From positions 124,001 through 188,000 of the forward strand of contig CACDSY010000003.1 in assembly GCA_902555585.1 (NCBI GenBank): a stretch of 64,000 nucleotides of DNA, read 5' to 3'. The position numbers and the translations under genes are program-made. This stretch comes from an uncultured Pelagibacteraceae bacterium (GTDB taxonomy: Bacteria > Pseudomonadota > Alphaproteobacteria > Pelagibacterales > Pelagibacteraceae). Below are positions 15,499 to 22,981 of this stretch, piece by piece. The notes below the pieces were generated by a model. The model saw only the letters and a program-made list of their open reading frames with translations, made no database searches and was not told the DNA's origin. Each line of letters opens with the position of its first letter. Position 1 is the stretch's first letter.

Positions 15499-16362
15499 AT
15501 GTCTAAAACAAAAAATTCGATATCAAAAGTATTTGATTTAAATGCTATAGAATCCAAGCCCAGAACTAAATCACAACTATGGTTGAAAGATGTGGGTTTT
15601 GATGAAGGCCCTTGGTACCACGAAAGAATGGGACTTCGTGAATTAGAAGACTTTCTAGAGGTTGCAGGTAACAGGATTGACCATGTTAAAATTGCAACAA
15701 TGCAGGTTCTAGGACATCCAAAGGAATGGTTAGAACGTAAAAATGATCTTTACAAAAAACACTCGATTGAGCCTTATTTAGATCATGGTTATTTTATAAA
15801 AGCTTTTAAAAAGGGAAAAGTAAATGAAGCAATTGATGTTGCTGCAGATTTAGGATTTTCTGCAATGGAATTCATGAATACATTTGGAGACATCCCTGAA
15901 AATCAAATTAAAGCTTGGTGCAATCATGCAATTAAAAATGGAATGAATATAATTTATGAACATCATCCAGAAAGTGGATGGGATAAAACAAAAAAAAATA
16001 CTCCTGCAACATTAAAACAAATTGTTGAAAGCGCTGAACCTTTTTTTGAATATGGGGCATTTTCAATGCTTATTGATCATGAAGAAATTGAACTTCATGA
16101 TAGTAAGTCAGATGTACTAACTGGAGTGCTCGAACACTTTGGTAAAAATAAGGTTGCATTTGAAGTTACTTCACCAAAGGAAGCTGAAGTGAGATGGTAT
16201 TCAGATATACTTAATTATTTTGAACTTTTTGGTACAGATTGCAATTTAACTAATATTATGCCTAGCCAAGTAATGCTGATTGATCCATTAAGGTCTGGAG
16301 AGAGACCTGCTGAAATTTTATTTGATAAGTATCCAGAATTAATTTCTGTGAAAGATAAATAA
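15499..16362 (+). CDS. ComA-like protein B, divergent paralogue
   Basis: The 287-residue product also fits the ComA barrel. RIDHVKIA (about 58-65) aligns with the family VKF strand, LGFSAMEFMN (about 118-127) with the EIS strand, and MNIIYEHHPESGW with the EVG strand. FSMLIDHEEIELHD, NKVAFEVTSPKEAEVRWY and FGTDCNLTNIMPSQVMLIDPLRSGE fit the later strands. Several positions that are nearly invariant in the family differ (GGT is DHG, EVGKK is EHHPE). It is divergent from protein A and transcribed away from it, flanking the TTT genes. It may be a second subunit, a second enzyme, or an altered-function relative. Confidence 0.55.
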   Translation: MSKTKNSISKVFDLNAIESKPRTKSQLWLKDVGFDEGPWYHERMGLRELEDFLEVAGNRIDHVKIATMQVLGHPKEWLERKNDLYKKHSIEPYLDHGYFIKAFKKGKVNEAIDVAADLGFSAMEFMNTFGDIPENQIKAWCNHAIKNGMNIIYEHHPESGWDKTKKNTPATLKQIVESAEPFFEYGAFSMLIDHEEIELHDSKSDVLTGVLEHFGKNKVAFEVTSPKEAEVRWYSDILNYFELFGTDCNLTNIMPSQVMLIDPLRSGERPAEILFDKYPELISVKDK

Positions 16363-16383
16363 GTTAACTTTTTCTAAAAAAAT

Positions 16384-16459
16384 ATTTTAAGTCCTTTGTG
16401 TCTACCAATTTCACCACGAGGGCATTAATGAATTTCATGAGTGTTTATGCTAATATTTA
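16384..16459. repeat. Direct repeat copy 3 (orphan tRNA-Leu 5' half plus flank; distal att-like site)
   Basis: This 76-bp copy matches 10047-10122 with one mismatch. It carries the 5' half of tRNA-Leu with its upstream flank but no 3' half, so it cannot encode a tRNA. It ends five bases before the gpgP-like ATG. If the tRNA promoter remained in this flank it would transcribe toward the island on the minus strand. Confidence 0.85.
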
Positions 16460-16464
16460 CTTGA

Positions 16465-17268
16465 ATGAAACAAAAAAAACAAATTATTATTTTTACTGAT
16501 CTTGATGGATCTCTATTAGATAAAGATACATTTGAATTTCACGAAATTGAGGATTACTTTAGAGATTTAGTTTCAAAAGGTATAAAAGTAATTCCAAACT
16601 CTAGTAAAACAGAAGCTGAATTGTCAGATTTTAATAATCAGTATAATTTAAATTTAAGTTTTGTTGCTGAAAATGGTTCATCAATTCATGGATTAAATTT
16701 GATACATAAAAATCTGCCTGAAAGGATATCATTAAGTAGATCTATTGATCAAATTTATAAAGTTTATAATGAAAACATTCCCTCTGATTTAAAACAAAAA
16801 GTTACTTTTATTTTGAAATTGAAATCAAAAGTGCAGAAAGAAATATTTGGTCTTCCTTTAGATAAAATGAAGCTAGCTATTAAAAGAGAACATTCTATAC
16901 CAATTCAATTTAATGGAACAGTGGATGAAAAAAATGAATTTTTTAAAATTATAAATGATTCTGGATTAACTATTCAAACTGGTGGAAGAATTATGAATAT
17001 TTGTGACAACACTAATAAATCTAAAGCAATGTTAAAAACTGTTGAGTTAATTAAAGAGGAAATGATTGATGAAATAATTACCATTGGTGTTGGTGATAAT
17101 CAAAATGACATTGAGATGCTCAAAAATACTAATTATGCTTGTTTAGTTAAAAATGATAATTTTGATAGTTCATTGATAAATATAGATAATTTAATCAAAT
17201 CTTCTGAGCCATCTCCTAAGGGATGGGCTGATGTGATCAAAATAGCTATACAAAAAATTAAAACTTAG
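16465..17268 (+). CDS. HAD-family mannosyl/glucosyl-3-phosphoglycerate phosphatase
   Basis: The 267-residue product is a Cof/MPGP-type HAD phosphatase. It has motif I DLDGS with nucleophile D12 and D14, the SSKTEAEL segment (46-53) typical of mannosyl-3-phosphoglycerate phosphatases, AENGSSIHG (68-76), K187 in NKSKAM, and GVGDNQNDIEML (208-219). It is followed after 14 bp by a retaining glycosyltransferase, so the likely job is dephosphorylation of glucosyl-3-phosphoglycerate to glucosylglycerate, a compatible solute. A mannosyl version is possible. It sits immediately right of the island boundary. Confidence 0.8.
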   Translation: MKQKKQIIIFTDLDGSLLDKDTFEFHEIEDYFRDLVSKGIKVIPNSSKTEAELSDFNNQYNLNLSFVAENGSSIHGLNLIHKNLPERISLSRSIDQIYKVYNENIPSDLKQKVTFILKLKSKVQKEIFGLPLDKMKLAIKREHSIPIQFNGTVDEKNEFFKIINDSGLTIQTGGRIMNICDNTNKSKAMLKTVELIKEEMIDEIITIGVGDNQNDIEMLKNTNYACLVKNDNFDSSLINIDNLIKSSEPSPKGWADVIKIAIQKIKT

Positions 17269-17282
17269 GATAGGTTCCCGCC

Positions 17283-18503
17283 ATGAGTGATTTCTATCAG
17301 GATGGGACTATATCAACACTTCATGACTTTGGCACCAAGTCAACAAAAGATCTAGAGAAAGATCTTTTAAATTTTTCCAAAGAAAGAAAAATGGAACTAA
17401 TTTTGCCTTGTCTTTATTCTGAGCTAAAAGGTGATGCGCTACCTAAAATTGTAAGTGAAATAAGTAAAACAAATTACCTTAACCATATAATTATAGGATT
17501 AGATAAAGCTACTGAGGTTCAAGCAAGAAAAGCTTGGACATTTTTTGAAAAATTGGAAACACCTTTCACAATTCTCTGGAATGACGGTCCTAATCTTAAA
17601 AAATTAGACAAAGAGTTAAAAAAATTAGACCTTGCTCCTAATGAATATGGTAAAGGTAGAAATGTTTGGTATTGTATAGGAATGTCTATTGCAAGAGACA
17701 GCGCAAGGTCTGTGGCATTACATGATTGTGATATAAAAACTTATGATCGTAGAATGCTAGCAAAACTATTTTATCCCGTTGTAAATCCTTTATTCAATTT
17801 TGAATTTTGCAAAGGTTTTTATCCAAGAGTTGCAGATAACAAAATGAATGGAAGAGTTGCAAGATTACTAGTTTTCCCACTATTAAATGCTTTAGAAAAA
17901 ACGATAGGAAATAGCGATTACTTAAACTTTATGAAATCTTTTAAATATCCTTTAGCAGGAGAATTTTCGTTTAGGAGAAATATTTTACCAGAATTAAGAA
18001 TTTCATCAGACTGGGGAATAGAAATTGGAATTTTATCTGAAATGCAAAGAAATTTTTCACCTCAAAACATTTGTCAGGTAGATTTAGCAGATACATATGA
18101 TCATAAACATCAAAATTTATCTATAAATGATGAAAAACAAGGTCTATCAAGAATGTCAATTGACATAATCAAAACATTTATAAAAAAATTAGCAACTCAA
18201 GGTCATTCATTCAGTAAAGAACAATTTAGATCTTTAAAGGCAACATATTACAGAGCAGCTTTAGACTTAATAGATGCATATAGAAACGATGCACAAATGA
18301 ATGGTTTAAAATTTGACTCACATACAGAAGAAAAGGCAGTTGAGTTATTTGCTGCAAATATTATGAAAGCTGGAGATGCTTTCTATCAAAATCCAATGGA
18401 CACACCTTTTATTCCGACGTGGAGCAGAGTTAAAAGTGCGATACCAGATTTTTTAATAAGATTAGAAAAAGCAGTTAACGAAGATAACATGCGATACATT
18501 TAA
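17283..18503 (+). CDS. Glucosyl-3-phosphoglycerate synthase-like glycosyltransferase
   Basis: The 406-residue product has a GT-A fold pattern with an N-terminal sugar-nucleotide region (ELILPCLYSELKGDALP, 38-55) and a DXD motif in LHDCDIKTYD (D148, D150). A SSDWGIEIGILSEM helix region (about 240-255) is typical of glucosyl-3-phosphoglycerate synthases of cyanobacteria and Persephonella. It would transfer a hexose from NDP-sugar to 3-phosphoglycerate. Pairing with the upstream phosphatase supports a two-gene glucosylglycerate pathway. Donor specificity is inferred. Confidence 0.78.
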   Translation: MSDFYQDGTISTLHDFGTKSTKDLEKDLLNFSKERKMELILPCLYSELKGDALPKIVSEISKTNYLNHIIIGLDKATEVQARKAWTFFEKLETPFTILWNDGPNLKKLDKELKKLDLAPNEYGKGRNVWYCIGMSIARDSARSVALHDCDIKTYDRRMLAKLFYPVVNPLFNFEFCKGFYPRVADNKMNGRVARLLVFPLLNALEKTIGNSDYLNFMKSFKYPLAGEFSFRRNILPELRISSDWGIEIGILSEMQRNFSPQNICQVDLADTYDHKHQNLSINDEKQGLSRMSIDIIKTFIKKLATQGHSFSKEQFRSLKATYYRAALDLIDAYRNDAQMNGLKFDSHTEEKAVELFAANIMKAGDAFYQNPMDTPFIPTWSRVKSAIPDFLIRLEKAVNEDNMRYI

Positions 18504-18508
18504 ATTAA

Positions 18509-18932
18509 TTAGTCTTTTGAATTATATTGTGGATGTTTAGACTCAGGACGATTTCTATGTTTTACCACTATTGATCCATCAATAACTTTAATATCATAAC
18601 CCCAATTATCCCAGCCTTTTAATGATAATGGTTCACCAAGTTTATCCTCGAGTGTTCGTGGGTAAACATAACAGCCTTCACTATCTCCATATTGAGATCT
18701 CTCTTCTTCCATTTTTTTTTTGAGTATCTTTTGAAATACAGCCTATTTTGTAACCTATTACCTCCTCACCTCTTGATACTCTTAATTCAGTTACCTTATC
18801 CTGTATAAGTAAAGCATCCTCGTTGCTTATTTTAATTTTATTTTTAAATATTTGGCTGGGTTTTTTTGCATCATAATCTTCAAGAATTTGATTTGAATAT
18901 AAATCTAATTCTTTTGAAGATAATTTGTTCAT
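18509..18932 (-). pseudogene. Two-frame remnant, start resembles 2-keto-4-pentenoate hydratase family
   Basis: Two short readings overlap. The first (18932 to 18681, 83 residues) has VIGYKIGC near its end, like the N-terminal part of MhpD/FAH-type hydratases, which are normally about 260 residues. The second (18712 to 18509, 67 residues) continues in another frame. They meet at a run of ten A residues (minus strand, 18721-18712), where loss of one A would fuse them into a protein of about 140 residues. It may be a decayed gene, a sequencing error in the homopolymer, or a slippage site. The second reading matches nothing I recognise. Confidence 0.5.
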
Positions 18933-19321
18933 TAAATTAACATAACTACTAAAAATAACATCTGAACAAAATTAATCACAACAGATAAAAAGTGTGAATA
19001 TTTAAATTTTTTATCCTGATTTTCGTCTCTATATTTATTTATCAGAGGCATTAATAAATAATTTGAAGTCGCAAATAAAAGTGTAATTGCAAGTATTAAG
19101 TAAAAATCTATTCCTAATTTACTTAAGAATAAAAAAGTTAATAGAACAACTAAACTTAAGCCTAAATTTACATTATAGTAAAAAGGGAATATTCTTCTAA
19201 TGAACTTTCGAGCATTCTCTTCGTCTAAAGTAGTAAATACAACAGGAGCAATAACAAAAGAGAAAAATAACATTATTCCTAAAATCATTGCTGTTAAATA
19301 AATACTAATCTGTTCAATCAT
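18932..19321 (-). CDS. Small integral membrane protein, DUF4149-like
   Basis: The 129-residue product has four hydrophobic segments. These are IYLTAMILGIMLFFSFVIAPVVF, a second span near residues 50-66 and a third near residues 70-88, plus a C-terminal span ending LFLVVMLI. The pattern of an APVVF end to the first helix and a later FP-FYYNVN resembles the DUF4149/TMEM205-like group. The start overlaps the end of the neighbouring two-frame remnant by one base. The function is unknown. Confidence 0.6.
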   Translation of the reverse strand: MIEQISIYLTAMILGIMLFFSFVIAPVVFTTLDEENARKFIRRIFPFYYNVNLGLSLVVLLTFLFLSKLGIDFYLILAITLLFATSNYLLMPLINKYRDENQDKKFKYSHFLSVVINFVQMLFLVVMLI

Positions 19322-19324
19322 AAT

Positions 19325-19510
19325 TTAGTCTTCTATTGAATTTTCTTCTTTCATTAATATTGGTCTACCATCATGTGCGGTATTAAGAGGTATAATTTTA
19401 CCTTTATATTTAGCGCATAAAGTTGGTGCACTTCTAACTTCTTCTCCTAACTTTACTTCTAAATCAACAATCACTAATTTTGCATCTTCTAATTCTTTTA
19501 ATATTCTCAT
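19325..19510 (-). CDS. Short hypothetical protein
   Basis: The 61-residue reading (MRILKELEDAKLVIVDLEVK at the start) is soluble and charged, with no signal or membrane segment. It sits 3 bp upstream of the DUF4149-like gene and 27 bp after the DUF4396-like gene, all on the minus strand, so it is probably translated as part of this small operon. I do not recognise the family. Confidence 0.45.
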   Translation of the reverse strand: MRILKELEDAKLVIVDLEVKLGEEVRSAPTLCAKYKGKIIPLNTAHDGRPILMKEENSIED

Positions 19511-19537
19511 TTTAGTCCTTTGGTTGTTTAATTTAAT

Positions 19538-19981
19538 TTAATGACAGGCCTGATTATGCTTTTTAAGTCTCCAGTAATTATATGGCCATGGTGTTACAAA
19601 TCCAACTGCTAACATTATTGGAACTACCCACCAGGTAAGCATTGCACCACCTGTTAATACATAATCTGTAATATTCATAGCAACTTCCATACTAATCATG
19701 GAAATAAAGCTCATGCCTAATGCAGTTTTTAATGCTTTTTGAAAAGTAAAGTATTGTTTCATTAAAATAAATGTCTCTAAAATTACACTTGTAATTAAAC
19801 CATTAATTATTGCTAAAATCATAATACTTAAAACTGGGAATGGAATTTTTGTTAATTGAAAAAATAATATCGTTCCAAAATCACCAATAGCACAACCTAA
19901 CAAGCACCAAGCAGTATTCTTGGCACTTCTTCTCCAGGTATGTTTACATTTCCAATTAAAACTTATTGTTTCAGAGCTCAT
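19538..19981 (-). CDS. DUF4396-like membrane protein
   Basis: The 147-residue product has an N-terminal KCKHTWRRSAKNTAWCLLGC segment, then about four membrane spans, and a WWVVPIMLAVGFVTPWPYNYWRLKK segment before a His-rich tail (KHNQACH). This arrangement matches the DUF4396 family of small membrane proteins, whose role is not established. Cys and His near both ends could bind metal, which is only a suggestion from composition. Confidence 0.65.
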   Translation of the reverse strand: MSSETISFNWKCKHTWRRSAKNTAWCLLGCAIGDFGTILFFQLTKIPFPVLSIMILAIINGLITSVILETFILMKQYFTFQKALKTALGMSFISMISMEVAMNITDYVLTGGAMLTWWVVPIMLAVGFVTPWPYNYWRLKKHNQACH

Positions 19982-19992
19982 TTATTGACTAT

Positions 19993-20061
19993 TTAAAGTA
20001 TGTATTTATCACCAAGATACATTGCAAATGCAATCGCAGCACCTAATAAAATATATTTCAT
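19993..20061 (-). CDS. Possible 22-residue membrane peptide
   Basis: An ATG-initiated frame encodes MKYILLGAAIAFAMYLGDKY plus two residues, a single hydrophobic helix with a charged C-terminus. It lies just upstream of the DUF4396-like gene on the same strand. Such short frames arise by chance in AT-rich DNA, but the Gly/Ala-rich helix is not what random AT-rich sequence usually gives. Confidence 0.3.
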   Translation of the reverse strand: MKYILLGAAIAFAMYLGDKYIL

Positions 20062-20366
20062 ATATCGCTCTTATACTTAAAATAATCTGTGTTTAAAATG
20101 TGATATTTTTTCATAATTACAACGAAATTAGAACCTAATTAAAACAAATCAATATTCTAGAAATAGAATCGTGAGATTATCATTATTCTTTTTTCTTCAT
20201 TTAGTTGCTTTCGTTATCCTCTTAATTGTCCATCCACATGCCAGTGCTAATGATGGGTGGGCAATTAAAAGTCATGATAAAAATTCAATCCATATAATCA
20301 AAAAATATTAGAGATGTTTGTTGGAATGGAAGCGCTTCTTATACTTAGCTTTTTTGGGCTTATATT
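20062..20366. other. Mostly non-coding gap before the PhyH gene
   Basis: No full-length gene is visible in these 305 bp. They contain one GTG-initiated plus-strand frame (20171-20311), listed separately. The rest is AT-rich sequence without a clear hairpin terminator or RNA gene. Confidence 0.5.
20171..20311 (+). CDS. Possible small exported peptide (GTG start)
   Basis: A 46-codon frame begins GTG and encodes MRLSLFFFLHLVAFVILLIV followed by HPHASANDGWAIKSH and a short basic tail. It looks like a signal peptide with an ASA cleavage site and a mature part of about 20 residues. There is no clear ribosome binding site and no neighbour on the same strand, so the call is tentative. Confidence 0.3.
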   Translation: MRLSLFFFLHLVAFVILLIVHPHASANDGWAIKSHDKNSIHIIKKY

Positions 20367-21266
20367 TTAATTACTTTTTTGAAGCTGATAAATTGAAACG
20401 TAATGTTTCTTTTTGGGTAATGGAATAATTACAGGTACATTAGTACATCTTGGCACTATTGATTTTTTTCCATAAATAATATTTGCATCATAATTTTTAA
20501 AGTTTGTCTCTGGGTGTGGATTACCATCATTTATAATTGGCCATGCATCACATGCTCTATAACCAAATAGTATAAGAGGCCTTGATCCATCGGTATGATT
20601 TAAACCTGAACCATGTATTGTTCGACAATGAAAGAAAGCAACAGAACCTGCTTTTCCAGTCAAAGAAACTGATTTTTTTAAATTAATTTTATTTTTTTTA
20701 GTATTAATTTTACCTACGAAATAATTATCATTGCTGTGATGACTAAAAAGTTCTTTTGTATGAGAACCTTTAATAACCTTTAAAGGACCATTTTTTTCAT
20801 CACAATCCTCAAGATAAATACCTACTGTTATTAAATCATCGTTTGTATGAGGGTAAAATGCAAAGTCTTGGTGCCATTCAACTAAACTACCTTTTTTCTT
20901 ATTAGGTAACTTAAAGTTTAATTTACCAAGATGAAATCTTACTGTTCCACCAATAAGCATTTTTACTATATCAATTATCTTTTTGTTTCTCGATAAATCA
21001 TAAAATAATTTATTGTTATTTTGAGGGTTATTTAATCGAAGTATTTCTTTATTTTTTGAAGAGTTGCTATTGAATACGAAATGATAATTATTATAAGTTT
21101 GAGTTCCACCTTGGTCTTTAATTTTTCTTCTACTATTCTTTTCTTTAGTTACAATTTTATTTATAAGAGTATTTAATTTATTGATATCTTTCTTCGAAAT
21201 AAGCTGACCTTTAACTAAGTAGCCATTCTTTTTGTAAAAGCTTATCTCTGATTTGGTGATACTCAT
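20367..21266 (-). CDS. Phytanoyl-CoA dioxygenase (PhyH) family protein
   Basis: The 299-residue product is a non-haem Fe(II)/2-oxoglutarate dioxygenase of the PhyH type. VEWHQDFAFYPHTNDD (about 130-145) supplies the H-x-D iron ligands, AFFHCRTIHGSGLNHTDGSRP (about 212-230) supplies the distal His, and the following Arg fits 2-oxoglutarate binding. Family members hydroxylate diverse small molecules, including osmolytes such as ectoine and organophosphonates, so the substrate cannot be assigned. It stands alone on the minus strand. Confidence 0.82.
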   Translation of the reverse strand: MSITKSEISFYKKNGYLVKGQLISKKDINKLNTLINKIVTKEKNSRRKIKDQGGTQTYNNYHFVFNSNSSKNKEILRLNNPQNNNKLFYDLSRNKKIIDIVKMLIGGTVRFHLGKLNFKLPNKKKGSLVEWHQDFAFYPHTNDDLITVGIYLEDCDEKNGPLKVIKGSHTKELFSHHSNDNYFVGKINTKKNKINLKKSVSLTGKAGSVAFFHCRTIHGSGLNHTDGSRPLILFGYRACDAWPIINDGNPHPETNFKNYDANIIYGKKSIVPRCTNVPVIIPLPKKKHYVSIYQLQKSN

Positions 21267-21307
21267 GTATAAATTTTATAATAAAATTATTATTTTTAAT
21301 AGATTAA

Positions 21308-21550
21308 TTATCTATAAGGATCACAAGCTCTTTTAACTTTATTATTTGCATTAAAAGCTTTGGTATAATGAGTAATAAAATTTTTAGAGGTAACGTCATT
21401 CCTTCTGCTTAATTTTTTTTGCTCAACAGCTATTCTGCATTCCTTTTTAACAATATCTTGAGTTCTAAATTTATACTTAATAGTGTTTACCTCTTGTGCT
21501 GCACAACTATAAATAAATATAAACAATAATATGTATTTAAAAAATTTCAT
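21308..21550 (-). CDS. Small lipoprotein
   Basis: The 80-residue product has a short hydrophobic signal followed by a lipobox-like IYSC (MKFFKYILLFIFIYSCAAQE), so Cys16 is a likely lipidation site. The mature part is basic and has two further Cys residues (KKECRIA and RACDPYR) that could form a disulfide in the periplasm. The family is not recognised. Confidence 0.6.
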   Translation of the reverse strand: MKFFKYILLFIFIYSCAAQEVNTIKYKFRTQDIVKKECRIAVEQKKLSRRNDVTSKNFITHYTKAFNANNKVKRACDPYR

Positions 21551-21578
21551 TAGTTAATTAATAATGGATAATATAATT

Positions 21579-21890
21579 TTATAATAAGAAAATAATAACC
21601 CAATACGAGGATAATCCAGATAATATTGTCGCTATTACATTTCTGGAAAAATAACCAAATAATATTGCAGTTATTGCACCAAAGATTTTAGGATCATTTA
21701 TTTCTATGAATGTTCCATAATCATTAATAAATATTCCAGGAAATATTATTGCTGGAAATACTGCTGAAGGAACATATGCTAAGACCTCTTTAACTCTTTC
21801 ACCTAATAAATCCCTATCTATCAAAGCAACCATAGTCATTCTCATAAAGTAAGTAATTATTCCTGCAATTATAATTGTAAACCAAGTCAT
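21579..21890 (-). CDS. azlD: AzlD-family small transport subunit
   Basis: The 103-residue product has about three to four hydrophobic segments with the AzlD pattern AGIITYFMRMTMVALIDR near the start and YVPSAVFPAIIFPGIF in the middle. AzlD works with AzlC as an exporter studied for branched-chain amino acids (BrnFE type). The start overlaps the azlC stop by four bases, which supports one translational unit. Confidence 0.85.
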   Translation of the reverse strand: MTWFTIIIAGIITYFMRMTMVALIDRDLLGERVKEVLAYVPSAVFPAIIFPGIFINDYGTFIEINDPKIFGAITAILFGYFSRNVIATILSGLSSYWVIIFLL

Positions 21891-22573
21891 TTTTTTAACC
21901 TCAAAACTAATGCAGCAACAAACAATGCAAAAATAGGTGAAATGATTATGTAGGATTTAAAAGGCGCATCAAAAAATAACAAAGAGCTTAATCCACACGT
22001 GATCATAACTATTACATGATCTAATTTTTTAATATCTTGGACAACAATTGCAATAAAAGTTAATGGAACTGCAAATTTTAGCCCAAGTTCCTCTGGGACA
22101 AATGAACCAAGAATTATTCCAGCTAATGTTGATATCTGCCAACACACCCATAAAGTTCCACCACTCCCTAATAAATGATAATGAAGATATGTTTCATCTT
22201 TATTTTTTTGAAAAAATTTATTAGATTCTGCAAAACCTTGATCTACAACTAAATAAGATATTAATAACTTTTTGATAAATGAGAGTTTTTCTAGGTATTC
22301 TGATAGAACAGCCCCATATAATAAGTGTCTAGAATTAATTACTCCAACCGAAGTAACTGCAATTAATGCAGAAGCTCCACCAGAAAGAAGTTGTAAAAAG
22401 ACAATTTGAGAAGCTCCACCAAAAATAATGATTGACATTGCATAAACTAATACTGGACTAAAACCTAATTCAATACCGATTGCGCCACATACAATGCCAA
22501 AAGGAATTACTGAAAACATATGAGGTGCAACAGCCAATATTCCTTTTGTAAATATTTGTTTTTTTGATAGCAT
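21887..22573 (-). CDS. azlC: AzlC-family amino acid exporter subunit
   Basis: The 228-residue membrane protein shows the AzlC signature FGIVCGAIGIELGFSP followed by IIFGGASQIVFLQLL (about 25-65), NSRHLLYGA (about 80-88) and a WVCWQISTLAGIILG span. It forms a pair with AzlD encoded directly downstream. The likely role is efflux of branched-chain amino acids or analogues. The start lies next to the stop codon of the gamma-glutamylcyclotransferase-like gene. Confidence 0.87.
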   Translation of the reverse strand: MLSKKQIFTKGILAVAPHMFSVIPFGIVCGAIGIELGFSPVLVYAMSIIIFGGASQIVFLQLLSGGASALIAVTSVGVINSRHLLYGAVLSEYLEKLSFIKKLLISYLVVDQGFAESNKFFQKNKDETYLHYHLLGSGGTLWVCWQISTLAGIILGSFVPEELGLKFAVPLTFIAIVVQDIKKLDHVIVMITCGLSSLLFFDAPFKSYIIISPIFALFVAALVLRLKK

Positions 22574-22981
22574 TTACTTAACTGGTTGAAGAGCAACTTT
22601 TAAGTATTTAGTGTCTAACTTACAATCTTTGTAACCTCGTTTAACAACATTCAAATATCTTTCAGTTGGATATCTAAACTCTGTTTTATTAACCATGATA
22701 TAAGTCATCACTGTTTTATTGTAATAAGTGAAATAAAGTTTTTTATAAAGAATTGGATAATCTTCATAGACATCTAGTTTTTTTTCATCACTTTTTGATA
22801 TTTCAAATAAAGCACCAGGAACTAAAGAATTTTTGCTCCGTTCTATGTCAGCAGCTCTATATTTGCTTCTAAAGTTTAATCTGTAGCCTCTAAGTTCATA
22901 TTTTTTTATGAAAACAGAGTCTTTGCATCTCCGCTTCATTTGAAAAAGATTAAGATTACTTCCGTAAGCAAAATATAACAT
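22574..22981 (-). CDS. Gamma-glutamylcyclotransferase-like protein
   Basis: The 135-residue product opens with the family substrate-binding motif FAYGSNL (residues 4-10) and has the acidic YEDYPILY segment (about 94-101) expected for the catalytic Glu region. Family members release 5-oxoproline from gamma-glutamyl compounds, including glutathione degradation. It overlaps the CinA-like gene start-to-stop by one base and is in the same minus-strand string. Confidence 0.78.
   Translation of the reverse strand: MLYFAYGSNLNLFQMKRRCKDSVFIKKYELRGYRLNFRSKYRAADIERSKNSLVPGALFEISKSDEKKLDVYEDYPILYKKLYFTYYNKTVMTYIMVNKTEFRYPTERYLNVVKRGYKDCKLDTKYLKVALQPVK

Larger units (their letters stand above)
10047..16459. 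mobile_element. Genomic island at tRNA-Leu, composite, no integrase visible
   Basis: A 76-bp direct repeat (one mismatch) bounds this region: 10047-10122 overlaps the 5' half of tRNA-Leu, and 16384-16459 is a free-standing copy. A 42-bp third copy at 11273-11314 splits it into a left module with one exported SHOCT-domain protein and a right module with a TctC/TctAB transporter and two ComA-like genes. No integrase, recombinase or phage structural gene is present, so the mobilising functions have been lost or acted in trans. The insertion polarity (5' half duplicated) is unusual, since most tRNA-targeting integrases duplicate the 3' end. Confidence 0.7.

Noticed and set aside
10047-16459. Island as an intact prophage or integrative plasmid
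   Set aside because: There is no integrase, replication, structural or conjugation gene; only cargo and repeats remain.
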